NCBI GenBank assembly: GCA_002421985.1
Contig: DISF01000105.1
Coordinates: 2,632 to 30,938 of the forward strand
Length of the DNA stretch: 28,307 bases
From: Roseovarius sp. UBA6217
Lineage (GTDB): Bacteria > Pseudomonadota > Alphaproteobacteria > Rhodobacterales > Rhodobacteraceae
Direction of reading: 5' to 3'
The notes below the pieces were generated by a model that was given only the letters and a program-made list of their open reading frames with translations, was not told where the DNA came from and searched no databases. This document shows, in pieces, positions 16,946 through 25,116 of the stretch. How positions within the stretch are numbered: the first letter of the stretch is position 1; each line of letters begins with the position of its first letter. A program made the translations under genes and the position numbers.

Positions 16946-17299
16946 TCAACCCTCGCCTTGCGCTTCCATGAGGGCGCGCAACAGCTTTTCCTCGGACATG
17001 TCATCGGGTTCCGGCTGATCGGCCTCGGCCCCCATCATGAGCGCCATCGTGTCTTCTTCGGGCTCGTCCACCTCGATCTGGGTCTGGTACGATTCGATGA
17101 GCCGTTCGCGCAGAGCGTCGGCCGATTGGGTCTCTTCGGCGATCTCGCGCAGCGCCACGACCGGATTCTTGTCATTGTCGCGGTTCACGGTAAGCGGCGC
17201 GCCGGCGGCGATCTCGCGCGCCCGATGTGCGGCAAGCAACACAAGCTCAAATCGGTTCGGAACCTTGTCGACGCAGTCTTCTGTGGTTACGCGGGCCAT
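16946..17299 (-). CDS. rpoZ: RNA polymerase omega subunit
   Basis: 117 aa. The N terminus MARVTTEDCVDKVPNRFELV and VLLAAHRAREIAAG are diagnostic for omega; NKNPVVALREIAE follows with DNDKNPVVALREI. The acidic C-terminal tail (DEPEEDTMALMM...) is typical for alphaproteobacteria. A strong ribosome site, GGAGG, lies five bases before the ATG. Omega helps assemble and stabilise RNA polymerase and forms one of the ppGpp binding sites in well-studied proteobacteria, so its location upstream of rsh is functionally sensible. Confidence 0.96.
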   Translation of the reverse strand: MARVTTEDCVDKVPNRFELVLLAAHRAREIAAGAPLTVNRDNDKNPVVALREIAEETQSADALRERLIESYQTQIEVDEPEEDTMALMMGAEADQPEPDDMSEEKLLRALMEAQGEG

Positions 17300-17364
17300 G
17301 CGACCTCCGGTGTCTCTCGGGATTTTCGATCAGAAGCCCCTCAACTAAGGCCTCGGACAGGGAT

Positions 17365-18000
17365 TTACAAGCGCCGATTGGGCAGGCGGACCACCTCGGC
17401 GCGCGCGGCCTCGGGCAGCGCCGCCAGCATCTCGCGCACCGTGCGCCCAAGGATCGGGTGCCGCCAGTCCGGGGCCACATCGGCCAGCGGCACCAGCACA
17501 AAGGCACGCTCCTGCATCCGCGGATGCGGCAGGATGAGCCGCTCGGGGGCCTGCCCCTGCGCCGCGCACGGATCGAGCGCGCGCCAGCGCGCATGTGTGG
17601 CGGCATCCGGCAGCACCCGATCGCCTACCGCGACCAGATCAAGATCAAGCGTGCGCGCGCCCCAGCGTGTCTCGCGGCGGCGTCCGAATTCGGCTTCGAC
17701 AGCGTGCATCTGCGCAAGCAGCACCTCGGGCGTCTCGGCCACGCGCAGCGCGGCGGCGGCGTTGACAAAATCGGGGCCAGCGCCCGGCGGAAAGGCGGGC
17801 GTCCGGTAAAAGCCGCTCACCGAGACCGCCGCCCCCGTCACCGCCTCAAGACGCCGCAGCGCGGCATCGAGCGTCACCCCCGGACCGCGCGCCGCCCCTG
17901 AACCGCGCGCCGCCCCCGGACCGTGCAACGGCAGGTTTGCGCCGAGCGCGATCAAACATAATTGATCCAACGTCACCGTCAAACTATCCTTTTGTGACAT
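17365..18000 (-). CDS. folK: 2-amino-4-hydroxy-6-hydroxymethyldihydropteridine pyrophosphokinase (HPPK)
   Basis: 211 aa from the ATG at 18000, preceded by AAGGGAG; an in-frame start at 18066 gives an unlikely extension. LCLIALGANLP near the N terminus, FYRTPAFPPGAGPDFVNAAA, and RWGARTLDLDLVAVGD with downstream LPHPRMQERAFVLVPLAD are the HPPK signatures. It transfers pyrophosphate from ATP to the pterin in folate synthesis. Between GANLP and the first helix there is an extra Gly/Ala/Arg/Pro segment made by an 18-bp tandem repeat, which lengthens the loop after beta-1. It starts divergently from the NYN-domain gene, with a 121-bp shared promoter region. Confidence 0.94.
   Translation of the reverse strand: MSQKDSLTVTLDQLCLIALGANLPLHGPGAARGSGAARGPGVTLDAALRRLEAVTGAAVSVSGFYRTPAFPPGAGPDFVNAAAALRVAETPEVLLAQMHAVEAEFGRRRETRWGARTLDLDLVAVGDRVLPDAATHARWRALDPCAAQGQAPERLILPHPRMQERAFVLVPLADVAPDWRHPILGRTVREMLAALPEAARAEVVRLPNRRL
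17884..17925. repeat. 18-bp tandem repeat inside folK
   Basis: Two copies of an 18-bp unit (17884-17901 and 17902-17919, sharing ACCGCGCGCCGCCCC) and the start of a third are seen. On the coding strand they give two GAARG-type peptide units in FolK. The length is a multiple of three, so copy-number change keeps the frame. Confidence 0.8.
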
Positions 18001-18121
18001 ATAACTCCCTTGCAGCCTTCCCGACCACCCATTACCTCGGCCCTTGTATTTGGCGCGCTTCACCACTCAACACAGCCACCACTCACGGGCGCGCCGGACC
18101 GATTTGAAAGGATATTCCAGC

Positions 18122-18703
18122 ATGTTTTACAAGGATGACCGTCTGGCCTTGTTCATCGACGGCTCGAACCTCTATGCCGCCGGCAAGGCACTTGGCTTTG
18201 ACATCGACTACAAGCTTCTGCGCAGCGAATTCATGCGACGGGGCAAGTTGTTGCGCGCCTTCTACTACACCGCGCTTCTCGACACTGACGAGTACTCGCC
18301 CATCCGCCCCCTCGTGGACTGGCTGCATTACAACGGCTATTCGATGGTGACGAAACCGGCCAAGGAATACACCGACAGCCAAGGCCGTCGCAAGGTCAAG
18401 GGCAACATGGATATCGAGCTTGCGGTTGACGCGATGGAGCTTGCGCCGCATGTCGATCATATCGTGCTGTTTTCGGGCGATGGCGATTTCCGGCCGCTGG
18501 TCGAGAGCCTGCAACGTCAGGGCGTGCGCGTCTCGGTGGTCTCGACCATCCGCAGCCAGCCGCCGATGATCTCGGACGATCTGCGCCGCCAGGCCGATAA
18601 TTTCATCGAGCTTGACGACCTCAAGGAGGTGATCGGCCGCCCCCCGCGCGAGCCGCGTGACCATGGCGAGCGCGAATCCGCCTACGCCGCCGCGCAGGAC
18701 TGA
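18122..18703 (+). CDS. NYN domain (LabA/DUF88-like, PIN-like nuclease fold) protein
   Basis: 193 aa from the ATG at 18122, preceded by AAAGGA; the longer in-frame start at 18044 adds a basic leader overlapping the folK promoter region and is rejected. The NYN/PIN-like acidic set is visible: LFIDGSNLY (D13, N16), GNMDIELAVDAM (D97, D103) and LFSGDGDFRPL (D120, D122). These residues would bind metal in a single-strand RNA or DNA nuclease; family members are mostly uncharacterised, and LabA from cyanobacteria is linked to clock output. Cytoplasmic, no extra domains. It is divergent from folK and 18 bp ahead of a YqaA-type membrane protein gene. Confidence 0.9.
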   Translation: MFYKDDRLALFIDGSNLYAAGKALGFDIDYKLLRSEFMRRGKLLRAFYYTALLDTDEYSPIRPLVDWLHYNGYSMVTKPAKEYTDSQGRRKVKGNMDIELAVDAMELAPHVDHIVLFSGDGDFRPLVESLQRQGVRVSVVSTIRSQPPMISDDLRRQADNFIELDDLKEVIGRPPREPRDHGERESAYAAAQD

Positions 18704-18721
18704 CGCGGCCCCGCGCGCGGC

Positions 18722-19168
18722 ATGGCCGACGTCGCGATCTTCGCGCAGTTTGCCGGGCTCTTCGCCGCCGCCTTTGGCGCGGCGACCATCCTGCCGTTCC
18801 AGTCCGAGGTGGTGTTCGTCGCCCTTCAGGTGGCGGGCAGCGCCTCGGTGCTGGCGCTGGTCGTCGTGGCGAGCATCGGCAACACGCTGGGCGCGGTGGT
18901 CAACTACGTCATGGGGCGCGGGATCGAGCGGTTTCGCCATCGCCGCTGGTTTCCCGTGAATGCCGCACAACTGGCGCGGGCACAGCGCTGGTATGCCCGC
19001 TGGGGTGTCTGGACGCTTTTGCTGAGCTGGGCCCCGCTCGGCGACGGGTTTACCGTGATCGCGGGAATGATGCGCACGCCGGTCTGGCTGTTCGTGCTGC
19101 TCGTCACCATAGCCAAGACCGGGCGCTACATCGCGCTTGCGTGGCTCACGGCGCAGGCGGGGGGTTAA
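18722..19168 (+). CDS. YqaA family (SNARE-associated/DedA-like) inner-membrane protein
   Basis: 148 aa. It shows the YqaA pattern: N-terminal FAAAFGAATILPFQSEVVFVAL, then ASIGNTLGAVVNYVMGRGIERF, the amphipathic region RAQRWYARWGVWTLLLSWAPLGDGFTVIAG and a last hydrophobic helix. Four hydrophobic stretches are visible. Distant relatives of the DedA family are implicated in lipid flipping and membrane homeostasis; the role of YqaA itself is unclear. It starts 18 bp after the NYN gene, with only a weak ribosome site, and so is probably co-transcribed with it. Its TAA stop overlaps that of the opposing cytochrome gene. Confidence 0.87.
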   Translation: MADVAIFAQFAGLFAAAFGAATILPFQSEVVFVALQVAGSASVLALVVVASIGNTLGAVVNYVMGRGIERFRHRRWFPVNAAQLARAQRWYARWGVWTLLLSWAPLGDGFTVIAGMMRTPVWLFVLLVTIAKTGRYIALAWLTAQAGG

Positions 19169-19599
19169 CCGCCTGCGTTGCGGTTGATCTCGTTGTGGAT
19201 CTCGATCACCCGGCGCGGCCAGGTCGATTTGATATAGGCCAGCACGGCACGCATCTCGGCCTCGGTCAGCTTGCCCGCATATCCCGGCATCCGGCTGCGA
19301 TAGCCCTGCCCCACCACCGCTGCGGTGCCGCGCCGCACGATATCGAGAAGCTGCGCATCGGGGTGGTGCCATGTATGGCCCGTCTCGTCATGCGGCGGCG
19401 CGGGCAGATAGCCCTCGGCATCGCGGCTTTTCCACTCGGGTTGTCCTTCGAGACTGGCACCATGACAGGCGGCGCATTCGGCCTCGTAGACCATCGCCCC
19501 AAGCGCCACGGTGTCCTTGTCCAGCCACGGCACCCGCGCCTCGCCCGCCATCGCGGCCCCCGCCGTTACCGCCAGGACCGCCGCCATCATGTTGCGCAT
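19165..19599 (-). CDS. Secreted mono-heme class I c-type cytochrome
   Basis: 144 aa from the ATG at 19599, supported by GGAGG six bases upstream; another ATG at 19611 is less well placed. The signal peptide MRNMMAAVLAVTAGAAMAGE ends at an AxA site near residue 18. One heme motif, CAACH (43-47), and a C-terminal methionine ligand in RMPGYAG (M104) with the LTEAEMRAVLAYIKSTWP helix define a small class I cytochrome c. It should be a periplasmic electron carrier; the partner is not evident, as neighbours are not respiratory genes. It is divergent from ispH. Confidence 0.92.
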   Translation of the reverse strand: MRNMMAAVLAVTAGAAMAGEARVPWLDKDTVALGAMVYEAECAACHGASLEGQPEWKSRDAEGYLPAPPHDETGHTWHHPDAQLLDIVRRGTAAVVGQGYRSRMPGYAGKLTEAEMRAVLAYIKSTWPRRVIEIHNEINRNAGG

Positions 19600-19737
19600 C
19601 TCTGCCTCCATTGTTTTACCCGCTTCTCCCACCTTCCCGCGCCAGAAGGTCAAGCGCCGCGAATGTCGCACCCTTGCCGCTCTTCTCTTTACGCCGCGCG
19701 CGCGCTGGCCTACCTCTGGCCCATGCAGGAGAGAGAC

Positions 19738-20688
19738 ATGACCAAGCCCCCCCTCACCCTCTGGCTCGCCGCGCCGCGCGGGTTTTGCGCCGGTGTCGAT
19801 CGCGCCATCAGGATCGTGGAAATGGCGCTCGCGAAATGGGGCGCGCCGGTCTATGTGCGCCATGAGATCGTGCATAACAAATACGTTGTGGACGATCTGC
19901 GCAGAAAAGGCGCGGTGTTCGTGGAAGAGCTGGACGACTGCCCCGCCGACCGCCCGGTGATCTTTTCCGCCCATGGCGTGCCGAAATCCGTGCCAGCCGA
20001 GGCTGCGGCGCGGCAGATGCTTTATGTCGATGCCACCTGCCCGCTGGTGAGCAAGGTGCATATCGAGGCCGAGCGCCACCATGAGGCGGGCCTGCAGATC
20101 GTGATGATCGGCCATGCGGGCCACCCCGAAACCGTGGGCACCATGGGGCAATTGCCGCCCGGCGAGGTGCTTCTGGTCGAGACGCCGCAGGATGTGGCGC
20201 GGCTTGAGGTGCGCGACCCCGCGCGCCTTGCCTTTGTCACGCAAACGACGCTTTCGGTCGATGATACCGCCGAGGTGGTCGCCGCGCTCACCGCGCGCTT
20301 TCCCGCCATCATCGGCCCGCACAAGGAAGACATCTGCTATGCCACCACCAACCGCCAGGAGGCGGTCAAGGCAATGGCGCGGCGCACCGAGGCGATGCTC
20401 GTCGTGGGCGCGCCCAATTCGTCGAATTCCAAACGCCTGGTCGAGGTCGGCGCGCGCGCGGGCTGCGCTTACGCGCAACTGGTGCAGCGCGCGGGCGATG
20501 TCGACTGGCGTGCGCTTCAGGGCATCACCTCCATCGGCATCACCGCCGGCGCCTCGGCCCCCGAAGTGCTGGTGGAGGAGGTCATCGACGCCTTCCGCGC
20601 CCGCTATGACGTGACCATCGAGCAGGTCGAGACCGCACAGGAGAACGTCGAATTCAAGGTGCCAAGGGTGCTGCGGGGGGCGGTCTGA
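19738..20688 (+). CDS. ispH: 4-hydroxy-3-methylbut-2-enyl diphosphate reductase
   Basis: 316 aa, normal for IspH (LytB). The three cluster cysteines are present: C17 in APRGFCAGVDRA, C101 in VDATCPLVSKVH and C200 in EDICYATTNRQEAV. IFSAHGVP and GHAGHPETVGTMGQ carry the conserved histidines of the active site, and NSSNSKRLVEV and ITAGASAPEVLVEEVI complete the family pattern. It holds a [4Fe-4S] cluster and makes IPP and DMAPP in the last step of the methylerythritol phosphate pathway. GGAGAG precedes the ATG at 19738. It is monocistronic in view, convergent with ftsK over 148 bp. Confidence 0.97.
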   Translation: MTKPPLTLWLAAPRGFCAGVDRAIRIVEMALAKWGAPVYVRHEIVHNKYVVDDLRRKGAVFVEELDDCPADRPVIFSAHGVPKSVPAEAAARQMLYVDATCPLVSKVHIEAERHHEAGLQIVMIGHAGHPETVGTMGQLPPGEVLLVETPQDVARLEVRDPARLAFVTQTTLSVDDTAEVVAALTARFPAIIGPHKEDICYATTNRQEAVKAMARRTEAMLVVGAPNSSNSKRLVEVGARAGCAYAQLVQRAGDVDWRALQGITSIGITAGASAPEVLVEEVIDAFRARYDVTIEQVETAQENVEFKVPRVLRGAV

Positions 20689-20836
20689 TCTGGCCTCCGG
20701 ACATGTCTCTGCCTTCGCCTTTTGCAACTGGCTGCGCGGGCCTGTCGGGGGCGTGACTGGTTGCACCGGACCGGCACGCGAAGAGTAACAAGCCGCCCGC
20801 CCGCGCCCCGATCTCCGGCTCAAGACCGGAAAGGGG

Positions 20837-23701
20837 TTACTGCTCCGGCACCAGCACCTCGCGCTTGCCGACATGGTTGGCACTGCTCACCACGCCCTCA
20901 TCCTCCATCTGTTCCACCAGCCGCGCGGCCTTGTTATAGCCGATCGCGAGCTTGCGCTGGATATAGGAGGTGGAGCATTTGCGATCCTTGGCGACGATCG
21001 CCACCGCCTGATCGTAAAGCGCATCGTCGCCGTCGGTATTGCCGCCGACAGACAGGCCCAGCTTGGCGTCGATCGCCTCGGCCGTATCCTCGTCGGGGCC
21101 TTGCAGCACCGTGCCCACATAGGCGGGCGGGCCGTAGGCCTTGAGGTGGCTGACCACCTCCTCCACCTCTTCATCCGACACGAACGGCGCGTGGCAGCGC
21201 GTGATCCGCCCGCCGCCCGCCATGTAGAGCATGTCGCCCATCCCCAGAAGCTGCTCGGCCCCCTGCTCGCCCAGAATGGTGCGGCTGTCGATTTTCGACG
21301 TGACCTGAAACGAAATCCGCGTCGGGAAGTTGGCCTTGATCGTGCCGGTGATGACATCGACCGAGGGGCGCTGCGTGGCCATGATGAGATGAATGCCGGA
21401 CGCCCGCGCCATCTGGGCAAGGCGTTGGATACAGGCCTCGATCTCCTTGCCTGCGACCATCATCAGGTCGGCCATCTCGTCGACGATCACGACGATATAG
21501 GGCATCTTCTCGGGCGCGAATTCATCGGTCTCGAACACCGGCTCGCCGGTCTCGTCGTCGAATCCGGTCTGCACCGTGCGCGAGAACATCTCGCCTTTCT
21601 TCAGCGCCTCCTCGACGCGGCCATTATAGCCGTCGATATTGCGCACGCCCATCTTGGACATCTTGCGATAGCGGTCTTCCATCTCGGCCACCACCCATTT
21701 GAGCGCCACGACCGCCTTCTTGGGGTCGGTCACCACCGGGCTGAGCAGATGGGGAATGCCATCGTAAACCGACAGTTCCAGCATCTTGGGGTCGATCATG
21801 ATGAGGCGACATTCATCGGGGCTGAGCTTGTAGAGCAGGCTCAGGATCATGGTGTTGATCGCCACGGATTTCCCCGAACCGGTGGTCCCGGCAATCAGCA
21901 GGTGGGGCATCTTGGCAAGGTTGGCCACCATCGGCTCGCCGCCGATATCCTTGCCGAGCGCCAGCGGCAGCTTCTGGTTGCCGTCGCCATAGGCGCGCCC
22001 CGACAGGATCTCGCGGAAACTCACCATCTCGCGGTTATCGTTGGGCAGCTCAATCCCGATCACCGAGCGCCCCGGCACGGTGGACACCCGCGCCGAGAGC
22101 GCCGCCATCGAGCGCGCGATATCATCGGCCAGCCCGATGACCCGGCTCGCCTTGAGGCCGGGCGCGGGCTCGAGCTCATACATGGTCACGACAGGGCCGG
22201 GGCGCACGCTCACGATCTCGCCCTTGACGCCGTAATCGTCGAGCACGTTTTCCAGCATCCGCGCGTTTTGCTCCAGCGCCTCGTCGCTCAGGTGGTGGCG
22301 CTGCACATTCGCCGGATCGGACAAGAGCGACAGCGGCGGCAACTCGTATTCCGTGGCCTCGGTGCCAAAGGGCAGCGCGGGCTGTGCCTCGGCCTGCGCC
22401 CGCGCCGAGGGGGCGGCGGGCCGTTTCACGGCGTGCTGCACCACCTTGCGCGGCTCGGGCACCGGGATGCGGGGCCGCTCGGCGATGCGCGGCGCGGGCT
22501 CTGCCTCGGACAGGTCCGGCTCGATCAGCGCGTCCTCATCCATCGGCGCGGGCGGCACCGACAGGCGCGCGGAGGTCAGCGGCGGCTCGGGCGGCAGCGG
22601 CGCGCGCCGCGAGGGGGTAAAGATCAACGGATCGGGGCCGCGCCCGCGCCCCTTGGTGAGCGGCGCGCGTCGCGCCACCTCCTCGGGGGTCTGGTGCCCG
22701 CGCGCGCGGATCACGTCGGAGATGCGCGCGCGAATGCGGTCCTCGGGCGGGGCAACGCCCGCGCCCGCGCCTGCCCCGGTCTCGATCAGTTCCGGCTCGG
22801 GCATCGCCTCGGGCTTGCGCATCAGCGTGGGCATCAGCGCGAGCAGGCCGCCGGGTTTATCGGCAGGTTTCCGGGTGGGCCTGTTCGTAATCGGCACGGC
22901 ACCGCCAAGGCGCGGCTCGGCCCGGAGCGGGCGCGCCGCCTCGGATACCGGCGCGGGCTTCGGGGCCGTGGCCCTGCGATCGGCGTGCGCCTGCACCGCC
23001 ATCGCGCCACGCGCCTGCGCGGCCTGTCCTGCGCGAACCGCGCCCCTCATGCCGCCCGTCACCAGCGCCCGCCCCCCCGCATAGCACAGGATCACCCCAA
23101 GGATGAGAAACCGCCCGATGCGGCGCAGCTCACCCCGGTCAAAGCCCAGCACGAACGCCCCTGCACCCAGCACCAGCACCCCCAGCCCCAGCGCCGAAAG
23201 CCGCAGGCCCAGCCCCGGACCCACCGGCAAAAGCCCCAGCAACGCACCCAGAACGGTATCGCCGAACAGCCCGCCAAGGCCAAAGCTGTGATGCGCCGAC
23301 CATTCGGCAGAGGGCGCAAGCGTGGCGCAATAAAGCGACAGGATCGCCACCCAGACCGGCGCGAAGACAAGCCGCCCCGGAGCGCGCTCGCCGCCAATAT
23401 GCGCCATCAGCCGCACCCCCCAGACCCCCGGCAGGATCGCCAGCGCCCAGGCCCCAAGGCCGATAATCATGTAGAGAGGAGCCGCCACCGATGCCCCCGC
23501 CGCGCCAAGCCAGTTCTGCACCGGCCCGTCTGTCGCGGCCATCCAGCTCGGATCAGAAGGAGTATAGGAAAACACCGTCGCCCCGGCCACCACCGAAAGC
23601 CCGATCAGCAGCAACCCGACAAGTTCCTTGCCGCGGCGGCTCAGGGCCTGCGCCATGCTGCTGTCAAGAAGCGGCTCGCGCCCGCGTGTCTGATATGCCA
23701 T
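20837..23701 (-). CDS. ftsK: DNA translocase FtsK
   Basis: 954 aa. Four or so N-terminal membrane helices (~28-190) anchor it at the division septum. A Pro/Ala/Arg-rich linker (~215-440) follows. The motor domain has Walker A GTTGSGKSVAINTM (~605-618), Walker B PYIVVIVDEMADLMM (~735), and RISFQVTSKIDSRTILGEQGAEQLLG typical of the beta subdomain. The C-terminal gamma winged helix (~890-950; SYIQRKLAIGYNKAARLVEQME) recognises the orienting polar sequences. It pumps DNA toward dif and activates XerCD recombination during chromosome dimer resolution. It begins 21 bp after the aminotransferase gene. Confidence 0.97.
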   Translation of the reverse strand: MAYQTRGREPLLDSSMAQALSRRGKELVGLLLIGLSVVAGATVFSYTPSDPSWMAATDGPVQNWLGAAGASVAAPLYMIIGLGAWALAILPGVWGVRLMAHIGGERAPGRLVFAPVWVAILSLYCATLAPSAEWSAHHSFGLGGLFGDTVLGALLGLLPVGPGLGLRLSALGLGVLVLGAGAFVLGFDRGELRRIGRFLILGVILCYAGGRALVTGGMRGAVRAGQAAQARGAMAVQAHADRRATAPKPAPVSEAARPLRAEPRLGGAVPITNRPTRKPADKPGGLLALMPTLMRKPEAMPEPELIETGAGAGAGVAPPEDRIRARISDVIRARGHQTPEEVARRAPLTKGRGRGPDPLIFTPSRRAPLPPEPPLTSARLSVPPAPMDEDALIEPDLSEAEPAPRIAERPRIPVPEPRKVVQHAVKRPAAPSARAQAEAQPALPFGTEATEYELPPLSLLSDPANVQRHHLSDEALEQNARMLENVLDDYGVKGEIVSVRPGPVVTMYELEPAPGLKASRVIGLADDIARSMAALSARVSTVPGRSVIGIELPNDNREMVSFREILSGRAYGDGNQKLPLALGKDIGGEPMVANLAKMPHLLIAGTTGSGKSVAINTMILSLLYKLSPDECRLIMIDPKMLELSVYDGIPHLLSPVVTDPKKAVVALKWVVAEMEDRYRKMSKMGVRNIDGYNGRVEEALKKGEMFSRTVQTGFDDETGEPVFETDEFAPEKMPYIVVIVDEMADLMMVAGKEIEACIQRLAQMARASGIHLIMATQRPSVDVITGTIKANFPTRISFQVTSKIDSRTILGEQGAEQLLGMGDMLYMAGGGRITRCHAPFVSDEEVEEVVSHLKAYGPPAYVGTVLQGPDEDTAEAIDAKLGLSVGGNTDGDDALYDQAVAIVAKDRKCSTSYIQRKLAIGYNKAARLVEQMEDEGVVSSANHVGKREVLVPEQ

Positions 23702-23722
23702 TCTCGCGTCCCTCGTCTCCGC

Positions 23723-24901
23723 TCATCCGTATAGACAGCCGCGCAGGCGGGTCAGCCCGTGCGCCATCTCGTCCTCGGGGGCCACCAGGGCCACCCGCAC
23801 GAATCCCTTTGCCGGGTTCACCCCGTCCACCTCCTGCGCCAGATAGGCACCGGGCAGCACCCGCACGCCCGTCTCGCGCCACAGGTGCAGCGCCGCCGCC
23901 TCGCCATCCTCGACCGGCAGCCACAGGAAAAACCCGGCCTGCGGCGCGACATATCCCGGCACGCCGGCCATGATCTCGTCGGCGCGGGCATATTTGCGCG
24001 CGTAAAGCCTTCGGCTTTCAGCCACATGCGCCTCGTCCGCCCAAAGCCGCGCCGCGGCGTGCTGCAACGGCGTCGGCAGCGGCGCTCCGGCGTAATTGCG
24101 CAACTGCCGCATGTGGCGGATGCTCTCGGGTCCGGCGGCCACGAAACCCGACCGCAGCCCCGGCACGTTCGAGCGTTTCGACAGGCTGTGAAAGGCCACG
24201 ATCCGCTCGGGGTCCGCGCCCATCTCCTGGGCCACCTCCAGCACGCCCGGCGGCGGGCTGTCGCGGTAGATCTCGGCATAGCATTCATCGGCGAAAATGC
24301 GGAAATCGTGCCGCTCGGCCAGCGCGATCACCTCTGCCCAATAGTCGCGCGAGGCCACCGCGCCCTGCGGGTTGGAGGGCGAACACAGATAGAGCACCGC
24401 CACCCGGTCGAGCATCTCGGGCGCAAGCCCTGCCACATCCGGCAGATAGCCCGTGGCCTCGGTGGCGTTGAGAAAGACCGGCTTTGCCCCCACGCTGAGC
24501 GCGGCCACCATATAGACCTGATAGAACGGGTTGGGCACCAGCACCAGCGGCTGACGCCCGCGCTTCTGCTCGGGGCAAAGCGCCATCATCGCATTATAAA
24601 GCCCCTCGCGCGTGCCATTGAGCGCCATCAGCCGCGTTTCGGGATCAAGCCGCACGCCATAACGCCGCGCCACCCAGTCCCCCGCCGCATTCAGCAGCGC
24701 GGGCACGCCCTCGTTGACAGGGTATTGCCCGAACCCCTCGGCATGGGCGGCGATCTCGTCCATGATCCAGCCGGGAAAGGCGTGTTTCGGCTCGCCTATG
24801 GTCATATGCACGACCTCGCCGCCCGGCGCGTGCGCGTCGAGTAGCGCCCGCAGACGCGGGAACGCATAGGCCGGTAGGTTCGAAAACCGCTCGGGATACA
24901 T
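23723..24901 (-). CDS. dapC: Class I/II PLP aminotransferase, probable N-succinyldiaminopimelate aminotransferase (DapC-like)
   Basis: 392 aa from the ATG at 24901; a longer in-frame start at 25051 gives an unrelated leader. Fold type I aminotransferase with TIGEPKHAFP near the N terminus (a DapC-like version of the substrate-recognition segment), LALNGTREGLYNA as the PLP phosphate region, LCSPSNPQGAV, FADECYAEIY (Asp/Tyr contacting PLP) and the Schiff-base lysine in SLSKRSNVPGLRSGF. The DapC reaction forms N-succinyl-LL-diaminopimelate from the oxo compound in lysine and peptidoglycan precursor synthesis. Substrate choice is inferred from sequence style; another amino-acid aminotransferase is possible. 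It lies 21 bp upstream of ftsK and is probably co-transcribed. Confidence 0.85.
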   Translation of the reverse strand: MYPERFSNLPAYAFPRLRALLDAHAPGGEVVHMTIGEPKHAFPGWIMDEIAAHAEGFGQYPVNEGVPALLNAAGDWVARRYGVRLDPETRLMALNGTREGLYNAMMALCPEQKRGRQPLVLVPNPFYQVYMVAALSVGAKPVFLNATEATGYLPDVAGLAPEMLDRVAVLYLCSPSNPQGAVASRDYWAEVIALAERHDFRIFADECYAEIYRDSPPPGVLEVAQEMGADPERIVAFHSLSKRSNVPGLRSGFVAAGPESIRHMRQLRNYAGAPLPTPLQHAAARLWADEAHVAESRRLYARKYARADEIMAGVPGYVAPQAGFFLWLPVEDGEAAALHLWRETGVRVLPGAYLAQEVDGVNPAKGFVRVALVAPEDEMAHGLTRLRGCLYG

Positions 24902-25116
24902 CGGATCTCTGCTCTTTTGCCTCGGATGCGGGGTCTCGCTCGCCCCGTTATCGCCGAATCTACTCCATGCGGCGGGTTCAGGTCCAGAAAAACCAATGGC
25001 TTGACAGGAGAATTGTGGCATTTCAGCACTGTCGCGCGCCGCTTGCGGCAATGGTCACGGCCCGCGCGGGCCTGTACTGATAAGGGTTGAGGCATGACAA
25101 ACCGGGGGGAGTGTCC

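Noticed and set aside
14870..17809. Nearly 1000-codon open frame on the plus strand opposite rsh, rpoZ and folK
   Set aside because: It runs antisense across three well-recognised genes and shows no protein-family features.
20873..23734. Long plus-strand open frame opposite ftsK
   Set aside because: Antisense shadow; ftsK on the minus strand has complete motor motifs.
25001..25030. Perfect TTGACA hexamer upstream of the decayed SGNH-like gene as a promoter
   Set aside because: No acceptable -10 box occurs 16-18 bases downstream, and the distance to the ATG is over 100 bp; not strong enough to annotate.
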